Shown here: positions 21,310 through 32,784 of the stretch, in pieces
How the letters are laid out: every line of letters starts with the position of its first letter
Position numbering within the stretch: position 1 is the first letter of the stretch
Origin: Acanthamoeba castellanii str. Neff
Taxonomy: Eukaryota; Discosea; Longamoebia; Acanthamoebidae
Assembly: GCF_000313135.1 (NCBI RefSeq)
Contig: NW_004457643.1
Location: forward strand, 30,190-94,189
Length of the DNA stretch: 64,000 nt
Direction: 5' to 3'
Translations under genes and position numbers: made by a program
Notes under the pieces: generated by a model
What the model saw: the letters and a program-made list of their open reading frames with translations, nothing else
Told to the model about the DNA's origin: nothing
Databases searched by the model: none

Positions 21310-21893
21310 CTTCAATCGTCGGCTCGTCTTCAATTCCGGTGATTTGAATCAATGTAATTTAAAAAAACTAAAACTGAGATCCAAAAAGTGGAGGTGTTGG
21401 AGTCGATACGCAGCTTCCCGAGAGGACCCACTCAGGGCTGTGATCCCTCCACCAAGGGGACCGGCGTCTTTTCCCTGCTCTGTCAACCAGCCTGAGGCGG
21501 TGCGACGCTCATCATCGACCTTGAAGCCCTCACCTCCGCGAGGGCCACAATGTCGAGTCTCCTTCTGGAATGGGGCAGCGGCCTTGGGCGTGGGCCTAAA
21601 CCCCCGTTCGTCTACGCACGCCACCAATCCCTCCACCCACATGCCCCGCAAGCACGGTGACAGCCCGCTGCTTAGGCGGGCCGGCGAACGAACGAAACAC
21701 ACGCCGCCCGTTTTGACCGACGCTCTCGACCAGGCGCCGAGCCATTATGGGAGCCGTGACTCCGATCACAACTGTTGGGTGGGGGGCCCCACTGCTCGTT
21801 GTAAGATTTAGACTAGATGATGCGTGTACGGCGTTGTGTGAGGGAAAGTGAAGGCGACAACGGGCCACTTGTGGCGTTGCCGGATGCATTGCA
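21310..21893. other. 584-bp intergenic block, GC-rich core, unassigned
   Basis: This block lies between the start of the methyltransferase and the stop of the REXO-type exonuclease, both on the minus strand. An AT-rich flank (21340-21375) borders a GC-rich core, about 21395-21800. Both strands are open in long frames, but none has a good ATG or a recognisable domain. The core has several G/C-pairing possibilities, for example CCC-ACTCA-GGG at 21429-21439 and TCCC...GGGG just after it. It could be a promoter/3' UTR or a structured non-coding RNA. I could not match it to RNase P, MRP or SRP RNA with confidence. Confidence 0.35.
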
Positions 21894-24800
21894 CTACTCA
21901 CTCTTCTCCGCTGTTGTTGTTGTGGTTGTGGCGGCTTCGTCGCTGCTGCTGCTGCTGGGCGGCTTGACGGCCCAGAAGGTTCGGCCCTTCCGCGCCCACT
22001 CCACGGCCTCCTGCAGCGTGCGATCCCTTTCCGGCGTCCACGCGGGACCCTCGTCCTTCTTCTCCCTTTGCAGCCTGCGCAGAGGCCGCGACCACAACCC
22101 AGACGAGGCCGTGAGTGGGAGTGAGCTTTGGGGTGTGAGACGTGGTGCGTACCTGAACACGTCCACGATGGGGCCGCGGCCGGTGACCACCATTAGAAGA
22201 CCGTTGGGTGGAAGCGCGTCGTAGATGCGGCCCACGCGTTGGTCGATGTCGGCCAGGTGCTTCTCGAACGAGCCCGGCGGGGGCGGCGGGGGTCCACCCG
22301 AACCAGCTGCAGAGCCTCCTGACTGTCGCGCGCAGCTGGCAAAGTGGTCCTCAAAGGTGTGGAGCTGGGTGAAGATGAAGTCCGCCCGACTGTCGCTGCC
22401 CAGGTGCGCCGTCAGTCGGTCCACGATCTCTTCGTCGGTGTTGCAGGCGCAGGTGGTGAGCAGGTTGGGCGGCGGCACGAATGACGACGAAGAAGAAGAC
22501 GACGACGACGACGATGACGGCAGGGGAAGGAGTGCGGTGGGGGTGGGGAGAAGCCCGTCGCCGGCCTTGGCGAGCTTGCTGGGGCTGGGCATGAAGGCAT
22601 CGGCCGGGCCTCGGGTGCGCTGGGGCGGGACGTATCTCTGCAGGGCGACGAGGCGATCGATGACGGTCACCTTCCTGTTCGCGTTCCGCACCTTGATGAA
22701 GAGGTTCTCGCCGTCGTCCTTGTCCGACACTTCCACGTCTCCGCTCTTGCTGACGTGCACCCCGGCTTGTGCCACCTTCAGCAGAATCAGCTCCATGACC
22801 GCCTTGGCGTCCTCCACACTGCAATGGCCGTCGTGACCTGCAGGGAAAGCCCAGAGAGAGAGAGAGAGAGAGGTGAGTCCAACGCGGGCACCAGCGCTGG
22901 CTCAGAAAAGAGTCGGACACCCACCTTGTTGAATGAGCCGCTTGAGGAACTTCTCGGTCAGGTAGCGCAGGGAATTCTTGAACGGCGGCCCGTTGGCGTG
23001 AGGGAAATGCATCGTGGTGTCTGCCCCCCCCCCAACGGACAGCCATGCGTTTAGACCAGAGCCATGCATCGAATAAAAGGTCGTTGTGGACGCGGCGCGG
23101 TGTACCAATGACCCTCTTGTGAAACAGCCGAAGCGCCAGCAAATCGTTCTCCACCGAATGGCCGGCGATGATCGTCTTCCTACGACCGGGTCGCACCACT
23201 GGAGTCAGAAAGACCCGGAAAAGCCGCACAAGGTCGGGGGGAGGAGTGGGGATAAAAGCGTTACCTGGTAATGCCCAGGTCGTGGAAGGCCTTGTGAACG
23301 TCCTCCAGGTGAGTGGTGACGCCGGTCATCATCTCCTCGGTTATTCCGCTCCACCTGATTGCACCACCCGAGTAGAGAGGGGGGTCAGCTTCATCAACAC
23401 CACACACACACACACACACACACACACAACACACACACACACACACTGACGGTGTGGCGTTGCAGTACCGCGTCAGGTAGTCGGTGATGGGCTTGTGCGG
23501 TTTGACCAGTTGGTCATAGAGCACGTTGTAGTTGTCGTCGATGACACTGACGCGAGTGAGCTCGTGGCCATCTTCCGTCAGGCACTGCACACACGCCCTC
23601 GTGCAGTGTCAGGAACACATGGCTAGCGGCGATAGCAGCCAATGACCAGAAATCCCTCACGCTCGCGGGGGGCACGTACCATCTCACAGTCGATGGCGAC
23701 GATGGGCAGGTGCTTGCGCTTCACGCCCTCCTTCTTCTCCATCTTCTTGGGCAGTCGCACAAACAGCGACAAGTTGGGCGGAGGCCGGTTCGACGAGCCC
23801 GTCAGCCAGTCCTCTCGCTTCGACACCTTGTAGATGGGGAACCGGCTGGCCTTCATCTCCTCCTGCGTGGCGATGAACTCCTCGAACAGGCTGACCACCG
23901 CCGCCGTGCGTAAGCAAGGATTGGGGAGAGAGTTCGGTCAGGTACGCACAACGTGGGTGGCTGGTGATGAGGGTGCGCATCCAAATACCTGGCCCTGTCC
24001 GTCGGGTCGGGCAGCTTGCTCACCAGCTCTTGGTACTGCTCCTGAAGCAGAACGGCGACCTCCTTCTCCACTTCCTTGGCCTGCGAGGTGGACATCTTCT
24101 TCTGCAGGTTCGCATCCGTGAGGATCAGGGTGGCCACCGTCTCGAAGACGCGGTACCTGGCGATGTACCCAACATGCGGGTCCCGTCAGACTGATGACCA
24201 CACAACCACTTGTGGGGTGAAGCGCCATGCACACGTACTTACTGCCCGGAGCATTGAAGGCCGTCGCCTTCTGGAAGACGCCGCCTTCTTCTGTGGTCAG
24301 CATGTTCTTGAGCAGGCCCTTGTGCTTGATGAGCTCGGCTGCGAGAGAGAAGGCATGATGAGCAAAACAACGAACGGCAACGAACGCGACGCTGATGCAG
24401 GTCACGTACCCTGGCCAAGCGATCGAATAACGACCATCACGGTGGTGGGCAAGGTAGCGGGGTTGCTGAAGAACACCGCCGGCGAGGGCTTGGCCTGCAC
24501 GGCGTAGAGCCACAGCAGGAAGTCGCGCAGGTCCTGCCAAGCCAACATGGAAGGTGAGAATCTCCATTTGTATTGAGCAGGAAGGACCCAGCACGCCACC
24601 TTGGTCTTGAGCTGGGCGGCCAAGAGGTCCACCGAGGGGTTGGAGCTGCCAGTGTTGGAGTGGTGCAGCAGCTTCTGCTTCTTGCTCTTCTTGGGCTTCT
24701 TGGGCTTCTTCTTCTTCGTGCCGGCGGAGGGAGTAGGACTGGGCTCGTCCAATGCCTTGGCGGGCGTCGTGGCGGGTGCCGCCAGGAAGGCCGTCAGGGC

Positions 24801-25175
24801 CTCGAGCTTCCTCTTCTTGTCCGTCACGGACTGGCGCGCTTCGGCGACCACCTCCTGCCGGGTGCGGCTGCGCGAAGAAGATGCAGAAGACGAGGAGGAA
24901 GACGTGGTGGATGAGGCAGAGGTCACCTCTTCTTGCTCCTCCGATGTGCGCGTGCGGAAGGCACGCTTTTTTCGTGACGTAGGCGGAGTATTGGCCTGCT
25001 CCTGCTCTGATGGCTGAATCTTACCGCCATCGCCATCAGCACCGAATTTGCGTTTCTTCATTTTCTGCAGGCTCCCCGTCCAAGCCTGACGAATGGACGC
25101 CACAAAGCCGGACTCCTTTCGCTTGCCCGAAGGATTATCGCCTCCTCCGCCATTAGATGCATCTGATCCGTCCAT
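21894..25175 (-). CDS. REXO1/REX1-type DEDDh 3'-5' RNA exonuclease
   Basis: Rex1/REXO proteins trim 5S rRNA, tRNA and other RNA 3' ends in the nucleus. ATG 25175 starts a Lys/Ser-rich nuclear-type N-terminus with KKKKPKKPKKSKKQK. Then come LVSKLPDPTDRAR and IYKVSKREDWLTGS. The exonuclease domain runs from LPIVAIDCEMV (ExoI, D-x-E) through SVIDDNYNVLYDQLVKPHKP, YLTRYSGITEEMM (via splice), IIAGHSVENDLLAL (ExoII, H-x-x-x-N-D) and LSLRYLTEKFL-like NSLRYLTEKFL to GHCSVEDAKAVMELI (ExoIII H..D, made by splicing at about 22817). The C-terminal part has a poly-Ser stretch and an RRM-like/low-complexity region. About 11 exons. The acidic residues D, E, D and D needed for two-metal catalysis are all visible. 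Confidence 0.88.
22852..22873. repeat. (GA)n tract in a REXO-type gene intron
   Basis: A short GA/TC run lies in the intron preceding the EDAKAVMEL exon. Read on the minus strand it is a pyrimidine (CT) tract close after the donor. Confidence 0.75.
23398..23447. repeat. (CA)n microsatellite in a REXO-type gene intron
   Basis: About 24 CA dinucleotides, interrupted once, in the intron between the LTRYCNATPS-side and WSGITEEMM exons. Confidence 0.92.
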
Positions 25176-25632
25176 CTTCTTTATGTCCACTCCGCAACGG
25201 AAGAACCAAAAATGATTTTAAAAAAATAATGAAAATGAAAAACACGAAAGAATCCGAGAAATCGTTCATCATTTATTGCCGCCAAGGGATGAGTTGAATA
25301 TGTGAAGTCCTGGGCTGAGGTGACAATTGGTTCATTGTTTCATCTTCCGCTTCACTCCACGAGAAACAACCCGTCGTCTGACGATGCGTACCTGTACGGC
25401 CTGGATGGATCTTTCTGTCTTTATTTTTTATTTTTTAGATTTGAAAGCTGCAGCTTTTGCGCAGCTTTCGTAGGTCGGCGTTTGGTCTCGATTGGTCCAA
25501 TGGCTGGCGCCTCTCCGAGCAACAACGCGGCCAAAAAGAGGGAGACCCTTGACATCGGATCACCATCCGTGGCGGCTGTGTGTGGACTAAAGCGCGAACC
25601 TATCCACCCACTTCCTCCTCCTCCTCCTCGCC
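25176..25632. promoter_or_regulatory. Divergent intergenic/promoter region
   Basis: A 457-bp spacer between the REXO-type exonuclease (-) and the dynamin-related gene (+). An AT-rich patch lies at about 25205-25280. A small plus-strand open frame in it (from about 25302) has no recognisable domain and is not called. Confidence 0.4.
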
Positions 25633-28600
25633 ATGAGTACGCCCAGCGCAGCAGCCTCTGAGGCCAAGTCGCCCCGTAAGGCTCCTGAACCCGAGAAGAA
25701 GCCCGCTCCAGCCACCCCCGCCCCCGCCGCAGCTGCCCTCACCACCGCCCCCGCCGCGACTGAAGCGGCTGGAGCCGAGAAAAAGGCATCTGGAGGACTC
25801 GCAGCCAGGAAGAAGAAGAAGGAGATGGAAGACGCCTCAGCTTCGGCCTCATCGGATGACGACTCTGTATCGTCGGAGAAGGCGCGTCGCCCGAAGAAGG
25901 AACGGCCAGACGCCGCGAAGAAGCACGGAACGGCGCGGAAGGAGAAGATCAAGGTGCCCAGCAGCACCGGATCGGCCGGTCTCTTCCTCAAGAAGGCCGA
26001 AGAGAAGCCGGCCAAGGGCGATTCGAAGGTCAGCGAGGGCGGCGAGGGGGGCGTGCCCGCCCTCAAGCTGTCGCAGGAGAAGCTCGAGGATGAAGAGCTC
26101 GAGGCCATGCGCCTCAATCCGGCCTACGCCAAGAAGACGGACCTCAAGGTCCCCTTCCCCGTCTACGAAGCCTACCAGAAGATCTCTGAGTTTGCCTCCA
26201 CGTACACTTGCCCCCCCCACTTCACCCGACCCCCCATATATTCATCTTCATTCCCGTCTTAATCTTTTTACTTGTTTGCCCCTACTTAGGATGTACACAT
26301 CGTGGGAGGAGGCCGAGGTGGTCTTTGTTGGACCCCGAGGAAGCGGCAAGACCACTCTCATTGAGAGCATTCTCGGCCACCCTGGTGCGTTTCCCTCTGT
26401 GTGTGCGCCCTCTCGCTGGGTGAAGAGAATCATCGCCTAATTCTCGCCACGACGTGTAGTGTCGGTGGTGCGAGAGGAGGCGAGTAGCGAGGGCACCAGC
26501 AGGAGGCCTCTGTTCATTCACATGCTTAACAACCTGAGCTGCGAGGAACCGCGCGTCACCATCAAGCGAGAACAGGCCAAGGCCAAGGGGGAGCTTTCTC
26601 CGGACAAGTGCGCTCTCTTTCTCATAGACACCGCACCCCGCTGGGCACTCTTCTCACCGTGGCACACAACGCAATTGATAGAGTGGTCAACATCGAGGAG
26701 CTGCCGGCGGAACTTGAGAAGAGGAACGCGCTCAGCGGCTCCGCTCCGATTCGTGTCATCTACGAGTGGCGCTACACCTGGAACCTCACACTCATCGATA
26801 CGCCCGGTACGTCGCCGCCATACCACGTGACTGTGCAGTTGTCCAGCCACAAGGTGGGTGACTGACGTGCATGGCTCTTAGGCTTGATGATGGACAACGT
26901 CGTATCGACCCCCGACACCAGCGTCGGTACTGCTCGCCGCCACACACACGCCCCACATCCGCTAGACCTAATCGATCTGCACCCCGCTCACACCAGGCTC
27001 AGCCACCTACTCTCGGTCGAGCGACATCGAAACGCTCGCCGACCGCCAAAAGGCCAAGCTTGACAAAACGGCAGAGGAGTTGGTTACCCCGCCGCACCGT
27101 CTGATCGTTGCCGTGGAGCAATCTCAGAAATGGTACCTATCTGGACATGGCGGATTGATGTGCGCGTGTGTGTGTCGGTTGGTCTCAAACAGACGTTCGT
27201 CCCCATCACCAGGGATGGTGTGCAAATGGTGGACTGGGTGACGAGGGTTGACCCGAGAAGAAGCAGGACGATATTCGTCTACACCAAGTTCTTCCACAAC
27301 ACCCTCCGAAACATGGCCACCACCAAGGACCTCAATGACTACTTTGCTGGTACGGACATGGACATCATGCCCGGTCTCTCTATTCTTGGCATGCGAGCTT
27401 AATGCAGTCTCCCACCTGTGTCAATCTCACAGGCGCCCCGATCAACGGAGCCTTCTTCGTTTCCGTGTTCTCCGCTTCGCTGCGAGCCAAGCTCATACCG
27501 GACAGGGTAACTATCCACTCGGCACATGGAGTGCTGACGCGTGTGGTATCTAAACTGATCGCATCGTTCGAACCATAACCAGGCGGAGTACGCGACAAAG
27601 GTGAAGCTTGCGTCCCAGCGAGACATGAACTTGTTGGAGCAGCTCAAGTACGACAAAAACTACTCGCAGTGGCTCGAGGTCCACTCCCTCAAGAAGTACA
27701 TCCTCGAAAAGACCTGGAAGCTGTACTACGACAACATCCCCAAGCTGCTCACCTCCATGAACTCGGAGAAGAGGTAACCTTGTTCTGTTGCAATCAAGTG
27801 GGCTTCAGCTGATCTGGTGGTGCTGTTTGGCAGTGAGATGAACAAGAAGATGGAGCGAGCGGCCAGGGAGCTGGAGGACCTGAAGCTGCACAACCTGCGC
27901 AGCATTGCCGCCACCTATCTCATGGAGTTCCTGCACGCGGTGTCCCGCTTGATCGAGGGCACCAGCGAGGGCATGCCATCGCTCTACGGCTCGACATCGG
28001 AGGAGGAGAGGCAGCTGCTGGGCGAGTGGATCGACGCCAAGAAGGACCTGATCAAGGTCAAGAGGAAGTGGAAGCTGCCTTACCTCGACATCAAGCTCTA
28101 CGGCGGCCAGCAGTTCGAACGCCTCTTGTCCGAATTCAAGATGGTACGCTCGCGCACCACTGTCTCGAGTCCCGCCACCCTCCAAGCCAACACTAGTGCG
28201 CAAACAACCTTTTCACGTTTACAATAGGTTGTCGAGCACACGGCAAGTGTGAAGGCCACGTCTGATGAGCTGGCCAACGCCGAAAGGCGAAACGGTACTT
28301 CGATGGACCAGTTGGCGTGGGCGGCGTCGGACGCGGCCCAGAGACACTCCCAGCAGGTGCGTACGGCTCGCGCAAATAGGAGAGTATTTGCTTTAGCCGG
28401 ATGCTGACCCCCGCCACACGTCCGTACAGGAGTTCTATCCGCTCATCCAACAATTGAGCAAGCGAGCGGTGCACATTTTCCAGCATCTGGGCCGCGTGGC
28501 CGAGAACATGGTCGAGAGCAAGAGGAAGGCCTCCCGGGCCGGCCACACCTCATCCATCGACGAGATCGAATACATCGACGTTGCGGTTCGTGTAGAGTTG

Positions 28601-29310
28601 GGGGGGGGGCTTAACGCAGTTGTTGACACCTTCCGCATTGCAGGCTGGAGGTCTGCTCGACAAGGTGGAGAGCTTCCCCTACTTCAAGAAGAAGGTCCTG
28701 GAGCTGTACGAGCAGTTCGTGGAAAGACGAGCGCAGTACAGTCAGGAGAGGAGCATGGACGAGTTCTACTGCACCCGCCTGATCTATTGGGAGATCACCA
28801 AGTACGAACGCGCTACCTGCAGTCCCCCCCCCATCACAACTTGACGACCACACCGCTGACTTGTGATTGCCCATCATAGCTTCGAGAGCCTGCCCGATGA
28901 CTACACCTCGAGAGGACAGGAGAGCGTGGCCAGGCTCGCCGACTCTCTCTGGGAAGACATGCGCACCCGCATCGCCCACAACGTGGCCCTCAAGTGCCAC
29001 CACTTCTTCCTCGTCCCCATGTACCTTACCTCCTAGGGAGCTCCCTCCCTTGTCTCCATTGTCACCGATAGTCGAGACTCACACATTCCTCCCCACGCAC
29101 ATCAGGGAGACGGAGCTGCCGTCCGAGTTGCAGTCGCACTTCTCGTGCCTCTCCGATGCGCAGATTGAGGAGATCTTTGAGGTGCACCCGATCCGAGAGC
29201 GACTCACCCAGGAGCTCGCCGGGCTCAAGACTCGGCTGGCCAAGTGCGAGGAGAACCTCAAGAGCTTCACCACCGCTGCCTCCAGCTTCTCCAACTCCTT
29301 CAACTTGTAA
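25633..29310 (+). CDS. Dynamin-related GTPase, DRP5/ARC5-like
   Basis: A Lys/Ala/Pro-rich disordered N-terminus of about 170 residues precedes the GTPase. The P-loop is [18 protein letters not shown] (G1), with RRPLFIHM (switch I region), [13 protein letters not shown] (G3, formed across an intron) and [10 protein letters not shown]. The expected G4 TKxD is replaced by [10 protein letters not shown], as in plant DRP5/ARC5 (VSTKLD region). The stalk follows, with [40 protein letters not shown] and helical segments to [16 protein letters not shown] at the end. DRP5-type dynamins act in plastid division in plants and in cytokinesis in plastid-less protists such as Dictyostelium (DlpA-C). A cytokinetic role is inferred here. 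About 13 exons; the length is about 900 residues. Confidence 0.82.
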
Positions 29311-29464
29311 CACCATCATGGTCCCTCTAGAAGACAATCATCGAGCTCTTGTGTTGTTCGCCGTTTGCAGCGTGGCTGAGATAGGCTGGGATCAGAGCAA
29401 ACAAATAAAATGCGTTCAGAAAAAGAAAACAGGTGTTGTAGTTTTCAAGCAGACGACTTACAAG

Positions 29465-30108
29465 ATGAACAACGAGCAGCGCACCACCCTCCTGGTTAGG
29501 CACGGCATCGAGATTCTCGGCCCGATCGAGAAGGGGTACGAGCAGGTCCTTACCGTCGATGCCCTCGTCTTCGTTGCCGAGCTGCACAAGCGATTCGACG
29601 CTCGCCGTCGGACTCTTCTTGCTGCCCGCGATGAGCGTCAGTCGAGGATCGATGCCGGCGAGATGCCCGATTTCCTCCACGAGACCCGACACATAAGAGA
29701 GGTACAACCCCCCGTACCATTACCAATCTTTTGGTTGCTCTGCATTTACATTTATTTAAAGATGAAATCGAAACAAAAATCATGAATGGCGCGTGTAAAG
29801 TCGGAATGGAGGTGTGGCAGCATCCCGGAAGATCTGAAGGATAGGCGCGTGGAGATCACCGGCCCGGTCGACCGCAAGATGATCATCAACGCTCTCAACT
29901 CGGGTGCCAAGGTCTTCATGGCTGACTTTGAGGACTGTACGCACTCGCCCCCAAGTCTTTGTGGAGACACCATAACCCTAACCCGCCACGCACCCACACG
30001 ACAGCCTCTACGCCCACCTGGGAGAACGGCATCACCGGCCAGATCAACCTCTAGTACCCGCTCCCGCGCAGCCCCCGCACCGGACCATCAGAGCCTAACC
30101 GTTGTGTC

Positions 30109-30150
<42 letters not shown>

Positions 30151-31920
30151 CGACGCCATCCGGAGGACGATCAGCATGAAGGTCGGCGAGCGCGAGTACA
30201 AGCTCAAGAACCAGACCGCCACCCTCATGGTCCGCCCTCGCGGCTGGCACCTCGATGAGGCCCACGTTCTCGTCCACGGCAAGCCTGGTATGCCCCCTTT
30301 CGTGAACTTCTCAAACCGACTGGCGAAGAAACTGACCACCTTCTCCGGTGTGCCGTGTGCGGTCACAGTGTCGGGTTCGCTGTTCGACTTTGGTCTCTAT
30401 ATTTACCACAACGGCCACGCGCTGCTGAGCCGCGGCTCGGGTCCGTACTTCTACCTGCCCAAGATGGAGAGCCACCTGGAGGCGCGCCTGTGGGCCGACG
30501 CCTTCCGCTACGCCGAGCAGCGCCTGGACATTCCCCACGGCTCCATCAAGGCCACCGTGCTCATCGGTACGTCGGGGCCTCCTTCTCCCTCAAGACGCAA
30601 GCTTGCGTCTCACAATCGCTGGTGAACAAAATAATAATATAATAATCACTTTATATCAATTCTTATTACAGAGACTATCCTGGCCGCGTTTGAGATGGAC
30701 GAGATCCTCTACGAGCTCCGCGACCACAGCGCCGGCCTCAACTGCGGCCGCTGGGACTACATTTTCTCCACCATCAAGAAGTTCATCAACCACAAGTACG
30801 TCGCCACCCCCCAGCCTGGGCCGGAATGAGCGTTGCTAATTAGATCACGAATGGGCGCGTTAGGGATGCTGTGTTCCCCGACCGCGCTCTGTGCACGATG
30901 CGTTCGCACATGATGGCGTCCTACGTCGACCTGCTGATCAAGACCTGCCACAGGCGAGGCATCTTCGCCATGGGTGGCATGGCTGCCCAGATCCCCATCA
31001 GAAACGACAACGCCGCCAACCAGGCTGCCCTCGCCAAGGTGCGGCTTTATCTCTCTTTTCTCTTTGGTTTTTTCTGTTTTCTCTTGTTCTACTACTTCCA
31101 CTACTACTTTCACTACTACTTGGCGCTCACGTTGCTGGGTGCAGGTTCGTGATGACAAGCTGAGGGAGGTGAAGGCCGGACACGACGGCACCTGGGTGGC
31201 TCACCCCGACCTCATCCCGATCGCCATGGAGATCTTCAACGAGGTACGCACACCGAGCTGCACCGACCTGCAACACGACAGCTCTGGAGTTGGTTGGAGT
31301 GCTCACCACACTCGCTTCGATCACATGGCACTCTGCAGCACATGAAGACCCCCAACCAGATCCACGTGAGGAGGGACGACGTGCGCGTGACCTCCGACGA
31401 TCTTCTCAAGTTCCCCAAGGGCGACATCACCCTGGTACCCCCTCCCCACACAGCACACAACCCAATGTCCGTGCCACCACTGACCCTGGGCTCCTTTTGT
31501 GTTCTTCTGCTTCTGAAGAACGGCCTGCGGGACAACGTGCGCGTGTGCCTGGTGTACCTGCGCGCCTGGCTCTCCGGCCGCGGCTGCGTGCCCATCAACA
31601 ACCTCATGGAGGACTTGGCCACCGCCGAAATCGGCCGATCGCAGGTCGCGCAGTGGATCCGCCACGGCGTGAAGACGACCGACGGGACGCAGGTGACGAT
31701 CTCGCTGGCGCTGAAGATCTTGAAGGAGGAGACGGACGCCCTCCGCGGCTCCACCCCGGCCTCCAAGACGCCCTCGGGCGCGGCCGACAGCCTCGCGCTG
31801 GCCCACGACATCTTCGCCAAGGTCATCGTGGCCGCGCCCGCCACCTTCTACGACTTCTTCCCGACCCTCGCCTACCAGCACATCCTCACCCTCCAGCCTC
31901 CCTTCCACCCGCGCTTCTAG
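29465..31920 (+). CDS. Malate synthase (glyoxylate cycle)
   Basis: It condenses glyoxylate and acetyl-CoA to malate, allowing growth on fat or C2 carbon. The start is ATG 29465 ([20 protein letters not shown]). Conserved segments are [139 protein letters not shown] and [22 protein letters not shown]. These cover the TIM-barrel active site (catalytic Arg in MVRPRGWH, metal ligands E/D in FEMDE and GRWD, catalytic Asp in MEDLATAE). The C-terminus is HPRF, not a standard SKL-type peroxisomal signal. About nine introns; one ends in a long GT repeat. Confidence 0.96.
30111..30150. repeat. (GT)n repeat abutting a 3' splice site in the malate synthase gene
   Basis: About 19 GT units run directly into the acceptor TAG at 30148-30150. 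The next exon starts at 30151 with [10 protein letters not shown]. The repeat replaces a normal polypyrimidine tract. Confidence 0.9.
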
Positions 31921-32007
31921 AATCGTCTCGTTTCGTGCACGATTACAAAGCGAGCAGTCGTACATTCTCAACACATGTTTCCCTCTAATGGTGTAATGTT
32001 GCGGGCC

Positions 32008-32667
32008 TTAGGCGTAGTTGAGGAGGGAGACGACGGGGTAGCCGGCGGCGGCGAGCTTGGCCTTGCCCGGGAGGTCGTCGAGCGAGATGACGAACGAGGT
32101 GGCTGCCACCACGCCTCCGGCCTTCTCCACCAGCTGGCAAGCCGCGAGCGCCGTGCCGCCCGTGGCGATGAGGTCTGCAAGTGTAGAAGAAGGAGGAGAG
32201 GGTCAAAAGTGGCGAAAGCGCAACAAGGAGGACCAAGCTTTGTCAGTACCGTCGGTAACGACTACGCGCTGACCCTCCTTGACGGCGCCGACGGGGATCT
32301 CGAGCACGTCCTTGCCGTACTCCTTGCCGTAGGACACGATGTGGCGGTCGCCGGGCAGCTTGTTGGGCTTGCGGAGCATGACAAAGCCCACGTTGAGCTC
32401 AAGGGCCAGGCCCACCCCGACCAGAAATCCGCGCGCCTCCATTCCAGCGATGAGATCGATCTTATCTGCGAGGCCGGCGCTACGCAGCTGGTCGGCCATG
32501 AGCTTGAAGGTCGCGCGCAGGCCAGCCGCATCTCCAAGTAGGGGCGTGATGTCCCTGAACAAGATGCCGGGGCTGGGGAAATCAGGCACCGATCGAATGA
32601 GGCTCTTGAGCTGGGTCACCTCCGCGCTGTCACCCACCACTTCAGCCTCTTGTGGCTTGCCTTCCAT
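32008..32667 (-). CDS. APRT: Adenine phosphoribosyltransferase
   Basis: It salvages adenine with PRPP to AMP in the cytosol. There are two coding exons. The first (from ATG 32667) has IRSVPDFPSPGILFRDITPLL, GMEARGFLVGVGLALEL and MLRKPNKLPG. A splice at about 32254 joins RVVVTD to DLIATGGTALAACQLVEKAG, which restores the PRPP-binding motif VVVTDDLIATGGT. The end is LLNYA. The length, about 195 residues, is slightly above the usual 180. It converges on malate synthase, 87 bp away. Confidence 0.96.
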
Positions 32668-32784
32668 CTTCTTGATCTGGTGTGATTTCTTTTCTTTTTG
32701 TTATTTGAATTGGTTCAAAATTGTTGTCGACTGTGGCTTTGTCGCACGCCAGTCTCTTCTTCTTCTGCATGTGATGTGAAGAGG

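Noticed and set aside
21427..21460. SRP-RNA-like Alu element
   Set aside because: The CTGTGA between two hairpins is suggestive, but no S-domain GNAR loop, helix 8 motif or terminal pairing was found, so I left it as an unexplained block.
25302..25661. 119-residue plus-strand frame upstream of the dynamin gene
   Set aside because: Phe/Ser/Pro-rich with no domain and overlaps the dynamin start in another frame; likely promoter sequence.
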